A program made the translations under genes and the position numbers. The notes below the pieces were generated by a model. It saw nothing but the letters and a program-made list of their open reading frames with translations, made no database searches and was not told where the DNA came from. A DNA stretch of 5,803 nt from Thermodesulfobacteriota bacterium (GTDB lineage Bacteria; Desulfobacterota_D; UBA1144; Nemesobacterales; UBA2774), in assembly GCA_039028315.1 (NCBI GenBank), contig JBCCIH010000159.1, positions 1 to 5,803 on the forward strand. The letters are read 5' to 3'. Shown piece after piece: positions 1-5,307 of the stretch. The first letter of the stretch is position 1. Each line of letters begins with the position of its first letter.

Positions 1-7
1 AATAACT

Positions 8-31
8 AAGGGGCCTAAATATAGGCCCCTT
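8..31. terminator. Bidirectional hairpin terminator closing the left mini-protein gene
   Basis: A perfect 10-bp stem pairs AAGGGGCCTA (8-17) with TAGGCCCCTT (22-31) around a 4-nt AATA loop. It lies 14 bp after the stop codon of the minus-strand gene ending at 46, which fits a factor-independent terminator for that gene. The minus-strand tail is only mildly T-rich (AGTTATT). On the plus strand the hairpin is followed by a T-rich stretch, so it may also end a plus-strand gene left of the window. Confidence 0.75.
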
Positions 32-45
32 CTTACTTATTTATC

Positions 46-390
46 TTAAGCAGATGCTTTATTCCTTCTAGCCACAAAAGCACCTAATGCAACTAAAGCC
101 AGCACTGCGGCTAAAGATAACAATCCCCATTGTGAGATAGCAGGAATGTTCCTTGTGTCTGGCCTGCATTGACCTGTGCTCTCATTACATGACTCACCTG
201 GTAGGAAATTCTCAGAACTACATGTTAAATTGCCTGGACTAAAAATGTTTCCACATTGATTAGGTTCTACCTGACAGCAGCCTAATAGAACCGGCGGCAT
301 TGTAGTACCTGCTAATCCGTTATCAGGCTGTGCTAGAAAGACAAAACCGAGAATCACAATTGAAATCACTACAGTTGTAATACTTTTCAT
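46..390 (-). CDS. Small cysteine-rich exported protein with IPTL-CTERM-like sorting tail
   Basis: The product is 114 residues. Residues 1 to about 27 form a signal peptide (MKS, then a hydrophobic core, with likely cleavage near GLA|GT). The mature part carries six cysteines (C38, C39, C46, C57, C68, C75). The tail has R80-N-I-P-A-I-S-Q-W-G89, a hydrophobic helix (about 90-107) and a basic end ARRNKASA. This motif, helix and basic tail match the IPTL-CTERM type (consensus IPTLSEWG), which is known to be paired with exosortase H. The enzyme is not in this window. The start at 390 is preferred over an in-frame start at 423 because GGAGGG lies 6 nt upstream and the signal peptide then begins at residue 1. 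It is a diverged paralogue of the divergent gene at 577-900, with the same cysteine order and CCQV motif. Function is unknown. A small surface or anchored disulfide-bonded protein is the inference. A terminator follows directly, so it is probably monocistronic. Confidence 0.85.
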   Translation of the reverse strand: MKSITTVVISIVILGFVFLAQPDNGLAGTTMPPVLLGCCQVEPNQCGNIFSPGNLTCSSENFLPGESCNESTGQCRPDTRNIPAISQWGLLSLAAVLALVALGAFVARRNKASA

Positions 391-396
391 ACCATT

Positions 397-402
397 CCCT
401 CC
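397..402 (-). promoter_or_regulatory. Shine-Dalgarno that fixes the start at 390
   Basis: Read on the minus strand this is GGAGGG, 6 nt before ATG at 390. It decides the start against the in-frame ATG at 423, which would add 11 residues in front of the signal peptide. Confidence 0.75.
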
Positions 403-410
403 AATAATAT

Positions 411-430
411 AATATAGATACATCTATATT
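411..430. promoter_or_regulatory. 20-bp palindrome, candidate operator
   Basis: AATATAGAT (411-419) is an exact inverted repeat of ATCTATATT (422-430) around a central AC. It sits 21-40 bp upstream of the minus-strand start at 390, where the -10 region or the transcription start would be expected. I see no convincing -35/-10 pair for that gene. The symmetry suits a dimeric regulator site, but AT-rich sequence produces such palindromes by chance. Confidence 0.35.
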
Positions 431-513
431 TTGAAATCTAACACATTTCAGCTATTTATGTAATTTGTTTGACCCGCCAGCATATCAGATCTCATCGGCT
501 TGATTGATTTTAA

Positions 514-542
514 TACACATTTTTAATCACTTATGATATAAT
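514..542 (+). promoter_or_regulatory. Extended -10 sigma-70-type promoter for the right mini-protein gene
   Basis: TATAAT (537-542) is preceded by TGA, giving a perfect extended -10 (TGnTATAAT, 534-542). A 4/6 match to TTGACA, TACACA, lies at 514-519 with a 17-bp spacer. Transcription would start near 549, leaving a leader of about 28 nt before ATG 577 that includes the Shine-Dalgarno at 565-570. Confidence 0.6.
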
Positions 543-564
543 TCACCAAAATTCAATCGAAAAT

Positions 565-570
565 GGAGGA
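565..570 (+). promoter_or_regulatory. Shine-Dalgarno that fixes the start at 577
   Basis: GGAGGA lies 6 nt before ATG 577. A GTG at 574 is also in frame directly before it, but it is only 3 nt from the site, so ATG 577 is the better start. Confidence 0.7.
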
Positions 571-576
571 TGAGTG

Positions 577-900
577 ATGAAAACTTTATCGATTTTAGCA
601 ATTACGGCTCTCGTAGCTGGCATGTTCTTTATTTCTATGCCAGTAGAAGGACAAGCTATTAATACATGTTGCCAAGTATCAGAATCGGCATGCTTTGACA
701 ATGATGGCGGCGGTCCACTGCCGACAGTATGCTCAGGAGAACTTTTTCCAAACAGTATTTGCAGTGATGAAACTGAGCAATGTGTGTCAGTTGCTCGTAA
801 CGTACCGGCCTTGTCCGCAATTGGTTCAATAGTTATTGCAGGACTATTGGCAATTGTAGCCATAGTTATTCTTCATAGAAGAAGAAAAGCCACAATCTAA
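577..900 (+). CDS. Small cysteine-rich exported protein with divergent IPTL-CTERM-like tail
   Basis: The product is 107 residues and is a paralogue of the divergent gene at 46-390. A signal peptide covers residues 1 to about 27 (likely cleavage GQA|IN). Six cysteines follow (C31, C32, C39, C52, C62, C69). The shared pattern is CCQV-x4-C-x10/12-C-x9/10-C-x6-C-x4-RN. The tail is R74-N-V-P-A-L-S-A-I-G83, a hydrophobic helix (about 84-99) and the basic end HRRRKATI. Compared with IPTLSEWG it keeps P, the hydrophobic position, S and G but has lost the tryptophan, so recognition by the same sorting enzyme is less certain. If unsorted, it would remain a single-pass membrane protein with the Cys-rich part outside. 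It has its own promoter (514-542) and terminator (927-944), so it looks monocistronic. Function is unknown. An overlapping minus-strand reading frame (543-863) is a shadow. Confidence 0.85.
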   Translation: MKTLSILAITALVAGMFFISMPVEGQAINTCCQVSESACFDNDGGGPLPTVCSGELFPNSICSDETEQCVSVARNVPALSAIGSIVIAGLLAIVAIVILHRRRKATI

Positions 901-926
901 TATCAAAATATTTAAAATTATCATAG

Positions 927-944
927 GGGGAGCAACTGCTCCCC
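927..944 (+). terminator. Factor-independent terminator after the right mini-protein gene
   Basis: The stem GGGGAGC (927-933) pairs with GCTCCCC (938-944) around an AACT loop and is followed at once by TTTTT (945-949). It starts 26 bp after the stop codon at 900. This is a textbook intrinsic terminator and separates the small gene from the leader of the next operon. Confidence 0.9.
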
Positions 945-1011
945 TTTTTCCTAAAATTATTTAAACCTACTATATGGTCTCCAAGATTCAAACAGTTGTA
1001 TGAAAAGCATT

Positions 1012-1039
1012 TTGTTTTTACCATTTTTTATTTTATAAT
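1012..1039 (+). promoter_or_regulatory. Candidate sigma-70-type promoter for the surface-protein operon
   Basis: TATAAT (1034-1039) is a perfect -10. TTGTTT (1012-1017) lies 16 bp upstream and matches TTGACA only in its first three bases. Transcription would begin near 1046, close to the 8-bp palindrome ATACGTAT (1042-1049), leaving a leader of about 150 nt before ATG 1197. The region is AT-rich, so a chance match is possible. Confidence 0.4.
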
Positions 1040-1090
1040 CGATACGTATAGCGTTTAGAGGATTTTTTTGGCGGTAAAGAATCCACTATC

Positions 1091-1125
1091 GAAAAGTTCC
1101 CTCATCACCTAGAAAACAACTTTTC
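1091..1125 (+). other. Hairpin in the long leader of the surface-protein operon
   Basis: GAAAAGTT (1091-1098) pairs exactly with AACTTTTC (1118-1125) over a 19-nt loop. It is not followed by a T-run and does not cover the Shine-Dalgarno (1183-1189), so it is neither an obvious terminator nor an obvious ribosome-site lock. I see no known riboswitch here. The rest of 945-1196 contains only the candidate promoter and no convincing gene. Confidence 0.3.
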
Positions 1126-1196
1126 ATGTGTTGGTTCCGTCAAGAATCAAAGGTATAAAAGTGAATCTGATTTACAGAGCATAGGGAGAATCAACT

Positions 1197-2771
1197 ATGA
1201 GCAGGCTAATTGGAATATTAATACTATTATCATGTTTTGCTGTATCATGCCCGGATAAAGGACCTATAGTACCCACTGATCATCCGGGGGGAGATCACGG
1301 GCCTAGTGCGTTTTGCATAGAGTTTGAGCAGGCCGAAAATGATGCTGCAGTAAATGGTGCAAATGCAGCGCTTATTTATAGAGAGCTAGGCGTAACTTTC
1401 CCTTCTAATCCACAAATAATTAATAATGGTGCTCTTTGCGGTGGAGCAGGTGTAGTCCCTGGTCCTATTAATAACCAGTGCTTATTCCAAGGAGATCCTG
1501 ATTCGGCGCGCCCTGAACGAAGCTGTGGACCTCTTGAAATACTTTTTGATCCAGGTCTTGAAGTTGGAAGAGTGGAATTTGATGCAAGAAATGTAGGGTT
1601 TATTTCCATACCTGTAGAGATAGTGGCTAGGGCTTATGATGATTCTGGTAGAGTTGATGCAACTGGTGAATTAATACCTGTTGACGAAGTCAGTATAGTA
1701 ACCAGGAGCAGTTTAGGAGACCTTCAGCCATTTGAGCATATAACTCTTGTATCTGATCCCGGTGAGCTTCCCATAGTAAGAGTCGTGGTAGACTACACAA
1801 CCTGCCCTCCACATGTGGTAATAAATGACCTATGCATTGAGCCAAAGGAGCGTACGATTCCTACTTTTGGTCAAACAGACTCTGGCGCTGACAGGCTAGT
1901 CTATTATTTTGATAACTATAATGATGCTAGAGAAAGCTCTATACAGCTTGCCAACCTATCAAATGAAGAGGTTGATGTACATGTACAAATATGGACTGTA
2001 AATTCAACCGTACTTGAGTGTGAGGAAATTAATTTCGATGATACCTATACCCCTAACGACGTTCATACCTATGATACTTTGAACCTCGTCTCAAACACTG
2101 GAACCATATCTTTTACAGGCAATCCTCTGGCTGGGAAATATGGCTTTATAGTAATTTCAAAATCTGATGGACCCGACAATTCTTTAGTTGGATCTATGAG
2201 AATTCGTGATTTAAACGGCTTTGAATATATTACAAATGCAGTTGCTCCTGAATCATTGACATCATCTTCAAACAAATACGGTGCTGTTAATTTTAATAAT
2301 ATCAACGGAAATCAATTCTCAGAACTAATAGGTTTCACATATACGGTGATTGCAGAAGACACGGTACATGCATCCTCGGGTGTTACTACTATTTTTGGTA
2401 ATCCCTTTGATCAAGTACTTATTTTTGATGAGAATGAGGCTGATGTATCTTGCCCTCCGCTACGATTCTCATGCAGCCTGGGTAATGCAACGGTAGGGAT
2501 AGATAATTCTCTGCCTAACCCAAAAGATCCTGACAACAGAGTTTGCAACACAATGAGTATAAGGCCAGGAAATAGTGCTGGCTGGCTGAAGCTACCATTT
2601 ACAGAGACCAGATGCACTGATCCTAGTGTTACTGACGCAGAAGGAAACTGTGTGCATGAGACCTACTTTGTAGGGTTCATGGGTTTATCTGGCAGCACCG
2701 AAATAGCACCTACGCTCAACTATGGCACATTTGATTCCTGGTGGGGAGGTGAAACATCAGATGAAGAATAA
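1197..2771 (+). CDS. Two-domain exported lipoprotein, surface protein family of unknown function
   Basis: The product is 524 residues. Residues 1-18 look like a lipoprotein signal (MSR, hydrophobic core, lipobox AVSC with Cys18; Cys13 in LLSC is a less likely site). A Pro/Gly/His-rich linker follows. Part 1 (about 40-216) opens with CIEFEQ and ELGVTFP and ends with VVINDLCIEP. This layout is common in extracellular beta-sandwich domains of PEP-CTERM-type proteins and suggests a jelly-roll or binding module. Part 2 (about 221-444) starts with IPTF and contains VHVQIW, YTPNDVHTYD (284-293), LIFDENE (408-414) and CSLGNATVGIDNSLPNPKD. It is homologous to the next gene product. Residues 445-524 have no counterpart there, and the end is acidic (GGETSDEE). 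AGGGAGA (1183-1189) sits 7 nt before ATG 1197. No catalytic motif is seen. A lipid-anchored adhesin or binding protein is inferred. It is co-directional with the next gene and 49 bp from it, so probably in one operon. Confidence 0.85.
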   Translation: MSRLIGILILLSCFAVSCPDKGPIVPTDHPGGDHGPSAFCIEFEQAENDAAVNGANAALIYRELGVTFPSNPQIINNGALCGGAGVVPGPINNQCLFQGDPDSARPERSCGPLEILFDPGLEVGRVEFDARNVGFISIPVEIVARAYDDSGRVDATGELIPVDEVSIVTRSSLGDLQPFEHITLVSDPGELPIVRVVVDYTTCPPHVVINDLCIEPKERTIPTFGQTDSGADRLVYYFDNYNDARESSIQLANLSNEEVDVHVQIWTVNSTVLECEEINFDDTYTPNDVHTYDTLNLVSNTGTISFTGNPLAGKYGFIVISKSDGPDNSLVGSMRIRDLNGFEYITNAVAPESLTSSSNKYGAVNFNNINGNQFSELIGFTYTVIAEDTVHASSGVTTIFGNPFDQVLIFDENEADVSCPPLRFSCSLGNATVGIDNSLPNPKDPDNRVCNTMSIRPGNSAGWLKLPFTETRCTDPSVTDAEGNCVHETYFVGFMGLSGSTEIAPTLNYGTFDSWWGGETSDEE

Positions 2772-2805
2772 TAATATGCGAGAGATGAAGTACTGTAATA
2801 ATTCA

Positions 2806-2813
2806 AGGGAGGG
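2806..2813 (+). promoter_or_regulatory. Shine-Dalgarno that fixes the start at 2821
   Basis: AGGGAGGG lies 7 nt before ATG 2821. It decides against the longer in-frame reading from 2722, which would overlap the preceding gene and place 33 residues in front of a clear signal peptide. Confidence 0.8.
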
Positions 2814-2820
2814 TATTTTT

Positions 2821-3858
2821 ATGAAACATACATTCCGAGTTTTGCTATTAGTGAGTTTATGCATTCTAACAATATCAGGATTTTCTACAAAAGTTCATGC
2901 TCAGGTTGGATTGAATAATCTCGTCTGCCCTCATGTTCCATACTCAGAGGGAATGCTTAACCTTGAAATTACTCCCGGTGGAATAGTACCAGCAACATTT
3001 TCAGCTGGGATGATTGGAGTATTCAATGACGTTGGAAATGCTGGCGGCGGTTTAGATTGGATGACCACCCAAGGAGCATCAGCTTCCGGCGCTACGTTGG
3101 CACCTACAAATGAACTAGGTACTCAGTTAATCACATGGTGGACCCAAATGGATAACAGAACTACCAAAATTCAGGTTACGAATCATGGCGACGGTACCGG
3201 GCCACATACTACAGAAGGTCTTGAAGTACACATTCGTCTTTATTCAAGTGATTGTAATGAAATAAGAGATTTTTGTGATATTTATACTCCATCGGATACC
3301 CATATATATGACCTGTCAAACTTAGTTACAAATACAGGAATTGATATAGGTGAAGTCAATCTCGCAGACAAAGAAGGTTTGCTAATTATAACACCTGTAG
3401 ATGACTGTCATACAGCCTCTCGTGAGGAACAAGCTATTGATCATAATTTCCTGTCAGGAAATGTTTATATTTCCGACACCATCAGAACTGTAAGCGGCAC
3501 TCCCCACGGTTATGCCTATGGAGCAAACATGTATGCCAGACGAGCTATTTGTAATGCACCTAGTTGTACTGGAATACTTGATGGATCAGAAAACGCAAGA
3601 TTAGACACTGTGCTGCCAGATAGTATGTATGGTCTGTTTAACACTAACACATCAGCATCCGGCTCTGATGTAGTATTGTTGAGCTTCATGGATGACTACG
3701 GACCTCCATACTTTCCATTGCCGGGATTTAGAAGCTACTCAGCTTTAATATTTGATAATAATGAAATAGTGCAGACATGCGGAGATGTAACAGCCTGCTT
3801 CTTGAGGCTAGGCATAAATAGCAGCTTTCCCGCCAGGCAGGATTTTACAGCACCTTAA
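2821..3858 (+). CDS. Secreted paralogue of the upstream lipoprotein's C-terminal domain
   Basis: The product is 345 residues. A classical signal peptide has likely cleavage VHA|QV after residue 27, with no lipobox. Residues about 103-341 align with residues about 232-444 of the upstream lipoprotein. Landmarks are LEVHIRLYSSDCNEI against VDVHVQIW...ECEEI, YTPSDTHIYD (155-164) against YTPNDVHTYD, NLVTNTG against NLVSNTG, GLLIITP against GFIVISK, ALIFDNNE (308-315) against VLIFDENE, and LGINSSFPARQD against VGIDNSLPNPKD. The N-terminal part (28-102) is Gly/Ala/Thr-rich and has no match to the lipoprotein's first domain. The protein ends just after the shared motif, so it lacks the roughly 80-residue extension of its neighbour. 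No sorting tail or membrane anchor is visible, so it may be periplasmic or released. Seven cysteines in the mature part could form disulfides. I do not recognise a named family or an enzymatic motif. It probably shares its transcript with the gene at 1197-2771. Confidence 0.85.
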   Translation: MKHTFRVLLLVSLCILTISGFSTKVHAQVGLNNLVCPHVPYSEGMLNLEITPGGIVPATFSAGMIGVFNDVGNAGGGLDWMTTQGASASGATLAPTNELGTQLITWWTQMDNRTTKIQVTNHGDGTGPHTTEGLEVHIRLYSSDCNEIRDFCDIYTPSDTHIYDLSNLVTNTGIDIGEVNLADKEGLLIITPVDDCHTASREEQAIDHNFLSGNVYISDTIRTVSGTPHGYAYGANMYARRAICNAPSCTGILDGSENARLDTVLPDSMYGLFNTNTSASGSDVVLLSFMDDYGPPYFPLPGFRSYSALIFDNNEIVQTCGDVTACFLRLGINSSFPARQDFTAP

Positions 3859-3940
3859 GTAAAGATAGTCAAATAAATTCTAAATCACATTATAGAGATG
3901 TTCAGCACATATTGTTAACCAATAAGTGAAATTTGTAATT

Positions 3941-3989
3941 AGTTCTTAAAATGTTATTTTTGTAGTTGCAAAATACAATTTTAGGAACT
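3941..3989 (+). promoter_or_regulatory. Leader hairpin sequestering the Shine-Dalgarno of the gene at 3994
   Basis: AGTTCTTAAAAT (3941-3952) pairs with ATTTTAGGAACT (3978-3989) over 12 bp, with one G-U wobble (3946/3984). Inside, GTTTT-type pairing continues: 3958-3962 pairs with 3969-3973, plus two more pairs across a bulge, closing on a 6-nt loop (3963-3968). The right arm contains the Shine-Dalgarno AGGA (3983-3986), 7 nt before ATG 3994. Folding would hide the ribosome site. The stem is AT-rich and would melt easily, as in an RNA thermometer or a translational switch. It could instead be a DNA operator. TACAAT (3974-3979) resembles a -10 but is too close to the start. No terminator is seen in the 3859-3993 spacer. 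Confidence 0.5.
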
Positions 3990-3993
3990 TAAT

Positions 3994-4650
3994 ATGCATA
4001 GAGTAATTAATCTGACTGCCATATTTTTCATTCTAACATTTATTGTCTGTTTTTCTTCAGATATGACCCATTCTTCGGAAGACAAGATCATGGACAGCAT
4101 AATGAGTGAATTACCTGGGTTTGAAGAGCTAAAAAAATATCATCCAGATGTATATCAGGAGATATTGGTACAAATACAAGAGTATGCTAAAAGCGGTGAC
4201 GAAGATACAATTAAGTCGATCGTGCAAGCGCAGGTCATGGCCATGTTTGCCAAAGACGTTCTCAAGGCTCCGCCTGAGGCGATAGTTGAATATTTAAATT
4301 CTACCAACAAACTAATTGATTATGCGAGTGAAAGAGATCCTAAGTGCTGTGATAGCTTTCTTAGAGGGGACACAAGGTGCTTTGAGCAAATCCTTAGTTT
4401 CGCAGAAATGAAAGAATATCTAACGATGATGGGAAATGTTATCAGACTGGCACATACAAAAACTTCTACTCAAAAGTTAGATGAAGAAAAGGCAACAGCT
4501 GACATCGTGAAAATCTCCACTAGTGACGAGCTTCCTGTAGGGGATAACTGTAAGTTATCGATATATATTTTCGAAAGCTTCGCAGAGTTGCCACCCGATA
4601 GAATGTCCAACGCATTTAAGTACATGATACAGTCTGTAGCACCGCAGTAG
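3994..4650 (+). CDS. Secreted, mainly helical protein of unknown function
   Basis: The product is 218 residues. The N-terminus MHRVINLT followed by AIFFILTFIVCF is a signal peptide or an uncleaved anchor. Cys19 lacks a proper lipobox (residue -1 is V), so a lipoprotein is unlikely. The rest is charged and predicted helical by eye, rich in E/K/D/I/L/M, with segments around 32-66, 72-91, 94-112 and 130-153. Cysteines at 118, 119, 129 and 186 could form disulfides in the periplasm. The CC-DSFLRGD-x2-C segment (118-129) is the most distinctive motif. I do not recognise the family, and no catalytic or membrane-spanning core beyond the N-terminus is evident. A weak Shine-Dalgarno (AGGA at 3983-3986) lies in the stem of a leader hairpin, so translation may be conditional. 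The gene ends with TAG-TAA and converges on the TPR gene 30 bp away without a visible terminator. Confidence 0.75.
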   Translation: MHRVINLTAIFFILTFIVCFSSDMTHSSEDKIMDSIMSELPGFEELKKYHPDVYQEILVQIQEYAKSGDEDTIKSIVQAQVMAMFAKDVLKAPPEAIVEYLNSTNKLIDYASERDPKCCDSFLRGDTRCFEQILSFAEMKEYLTMMGNVIRLAHTKTSTQKLDEEKATADIVKISTSDELPVGDNCKLSIYIFESFAELPPDRMSNAFKYMIQSVAPQ

Positions 4651-4680
4651 TAAGTTTAGATTGTGAGAATGAATATTTTG

Positions 4681-5301
4681 TTACTTGCTGCAGTATTTCT
4701 TTAAATATTCAGGAGCTAATATATAACCCTTATCTGAGGCTGTTTTCATATCCCTACAACCCGCCTCTATCTGACCTAATTTAAACTCAGCGATCGCTCT
4801 TCCGACATAGGAAGGAATGTTTTCCGGATTAAGCTCAATGCTCTTATTATAGTCAGCTATTGAGCCTTCGTATTCACCCAATGCACGTTTAGCATATGCC
4901 CTATATTCGTAGGAAAAAGGTGAGTTAGGATTGTGTTCTATATATATATTTAAATCATCCAGAGCTGAGCGGAAATCAAGAAGCTTAATCTCGCATATTG
5001 CCCTAGCATAATAGGCAACATACATATTCGGATCAAGTTCTAAAACTTTGCTGTAATTATAGACCGCTTTTTTGTACTCAGATAACTCTTGATAGAAAAA
5101 TGCTAGATTGTAATAAGCAGGCACATAATCGGGACTAAGCTCAATTGCTTTTTTGTAGTCAGATATTGCGCCTTGATTATCGCCATTTAGAGACTTTTGC
5201 TGTGCAGAGGAAACATAGTCTTGCGCCGATTTTGCTAATGCCACTCCTTGCATAACTGCAGTGATAGCAAGTAGAAGAAATAATCTCTTAAATGGAATCA
5301 T
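4681..5301 (-). CDS. Exported TPR-repeat protein with Cys-containing C-terminal cap
   Basis: The product is 206 residues. The signal peptide MIPFKR plus hydrophobic core is likely cleaved at ALA|KS after residue 23. Four 34-residue tetratricopeptide repeats follow (about 26-59, 60-93, 94-127, 128-161), each with the usual small/aromatic positions and a closing [LI]-x-P-[DN] turn (AIELSPDY, VLELDPNM, SIELNPEN). A fifth repeat-like capping unit (162-195) carries GQIEAGCRDM and the chain ends KKYCSK. TPRs are protein-interaction scaffolds, so an adaptor or assembly role in the periplasm is inferred; the partner is unknown. ATG 5301 lies only 6 bp after the stop of the upstream TPR gene and has no clear Shine-Dalgarno (TAGTAATCT precedes it). 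This suggests translation coupled to termination of the upstream gene. The cap is nearly the same as that of the upstream paralogue. Confidence 0.88.
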   Translation of the reverse strand: MIPFKRLFLLLAITAVMQGVALAKSAQDYVSSAQQKSLNGDNQGAISDYKKAIELSPDYVPAYYNLAFFYQELSEYKKAVYNYSKVLELDPNMYVAYYARAICEIKLLDFRSALDDLNIYIEHNPNSPFSYEYRAYAKRALGEYEGSIADYNKSIELNPENIPSYVGRAIAEFKLGQIEAGCRDMKTASDKGYILAPEYLKKYCSK

Positions 5302-5307
5302 AGATTA

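Noticed and set aside
543..863. Minus-strand reading frame of 106 codons opposite the right mini-protein gene
   Set aside because: It fully overlaps a gene with a clear promoter, Shine-Dalgarno, signal peptide and paralogue. The antisense product has no signal or motif. It is a shadow frame.
1000..1038. Short frame encoding MKSILFLPFFIL, resembling the start of a signal peptide
   Set aside because: It stops after 12 codons, has no Shine-Dalgarno and overlaps the candidate -10 box. T-rich DNA gives hydrophobic codons by chance.
1126..1158. Ten-codon frame in the leader (MCWFRQESKV), a possible leader peptide
   Set aside because: There is no Shine-Dalgarno before it and no attenuator-type terminator after it.
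1376..2617. Three minus-strand frames of 68-78 codons inside the lipoprotein gene
   Set aside because: They lie opposite a well-supported coding region, have no motifs and look like antisense shadows.
2722..2820. N-terminal extension of the secreted paralogue overlapping the lipoprotein gene
   Set aside because: A strong Shine-Dalgarno and a clean signal peptide start at 2821. The extension is hydrophilic and would bury the signal peptide.
4790..4797. GCGATCGC palindrome, reminiscent of the cyanobacterial HIP1 repeat
   Set aside because: Only one copy was noticed, and it lies inside a TPR gene. The rest of the window does not suggest a cyanobacterium.
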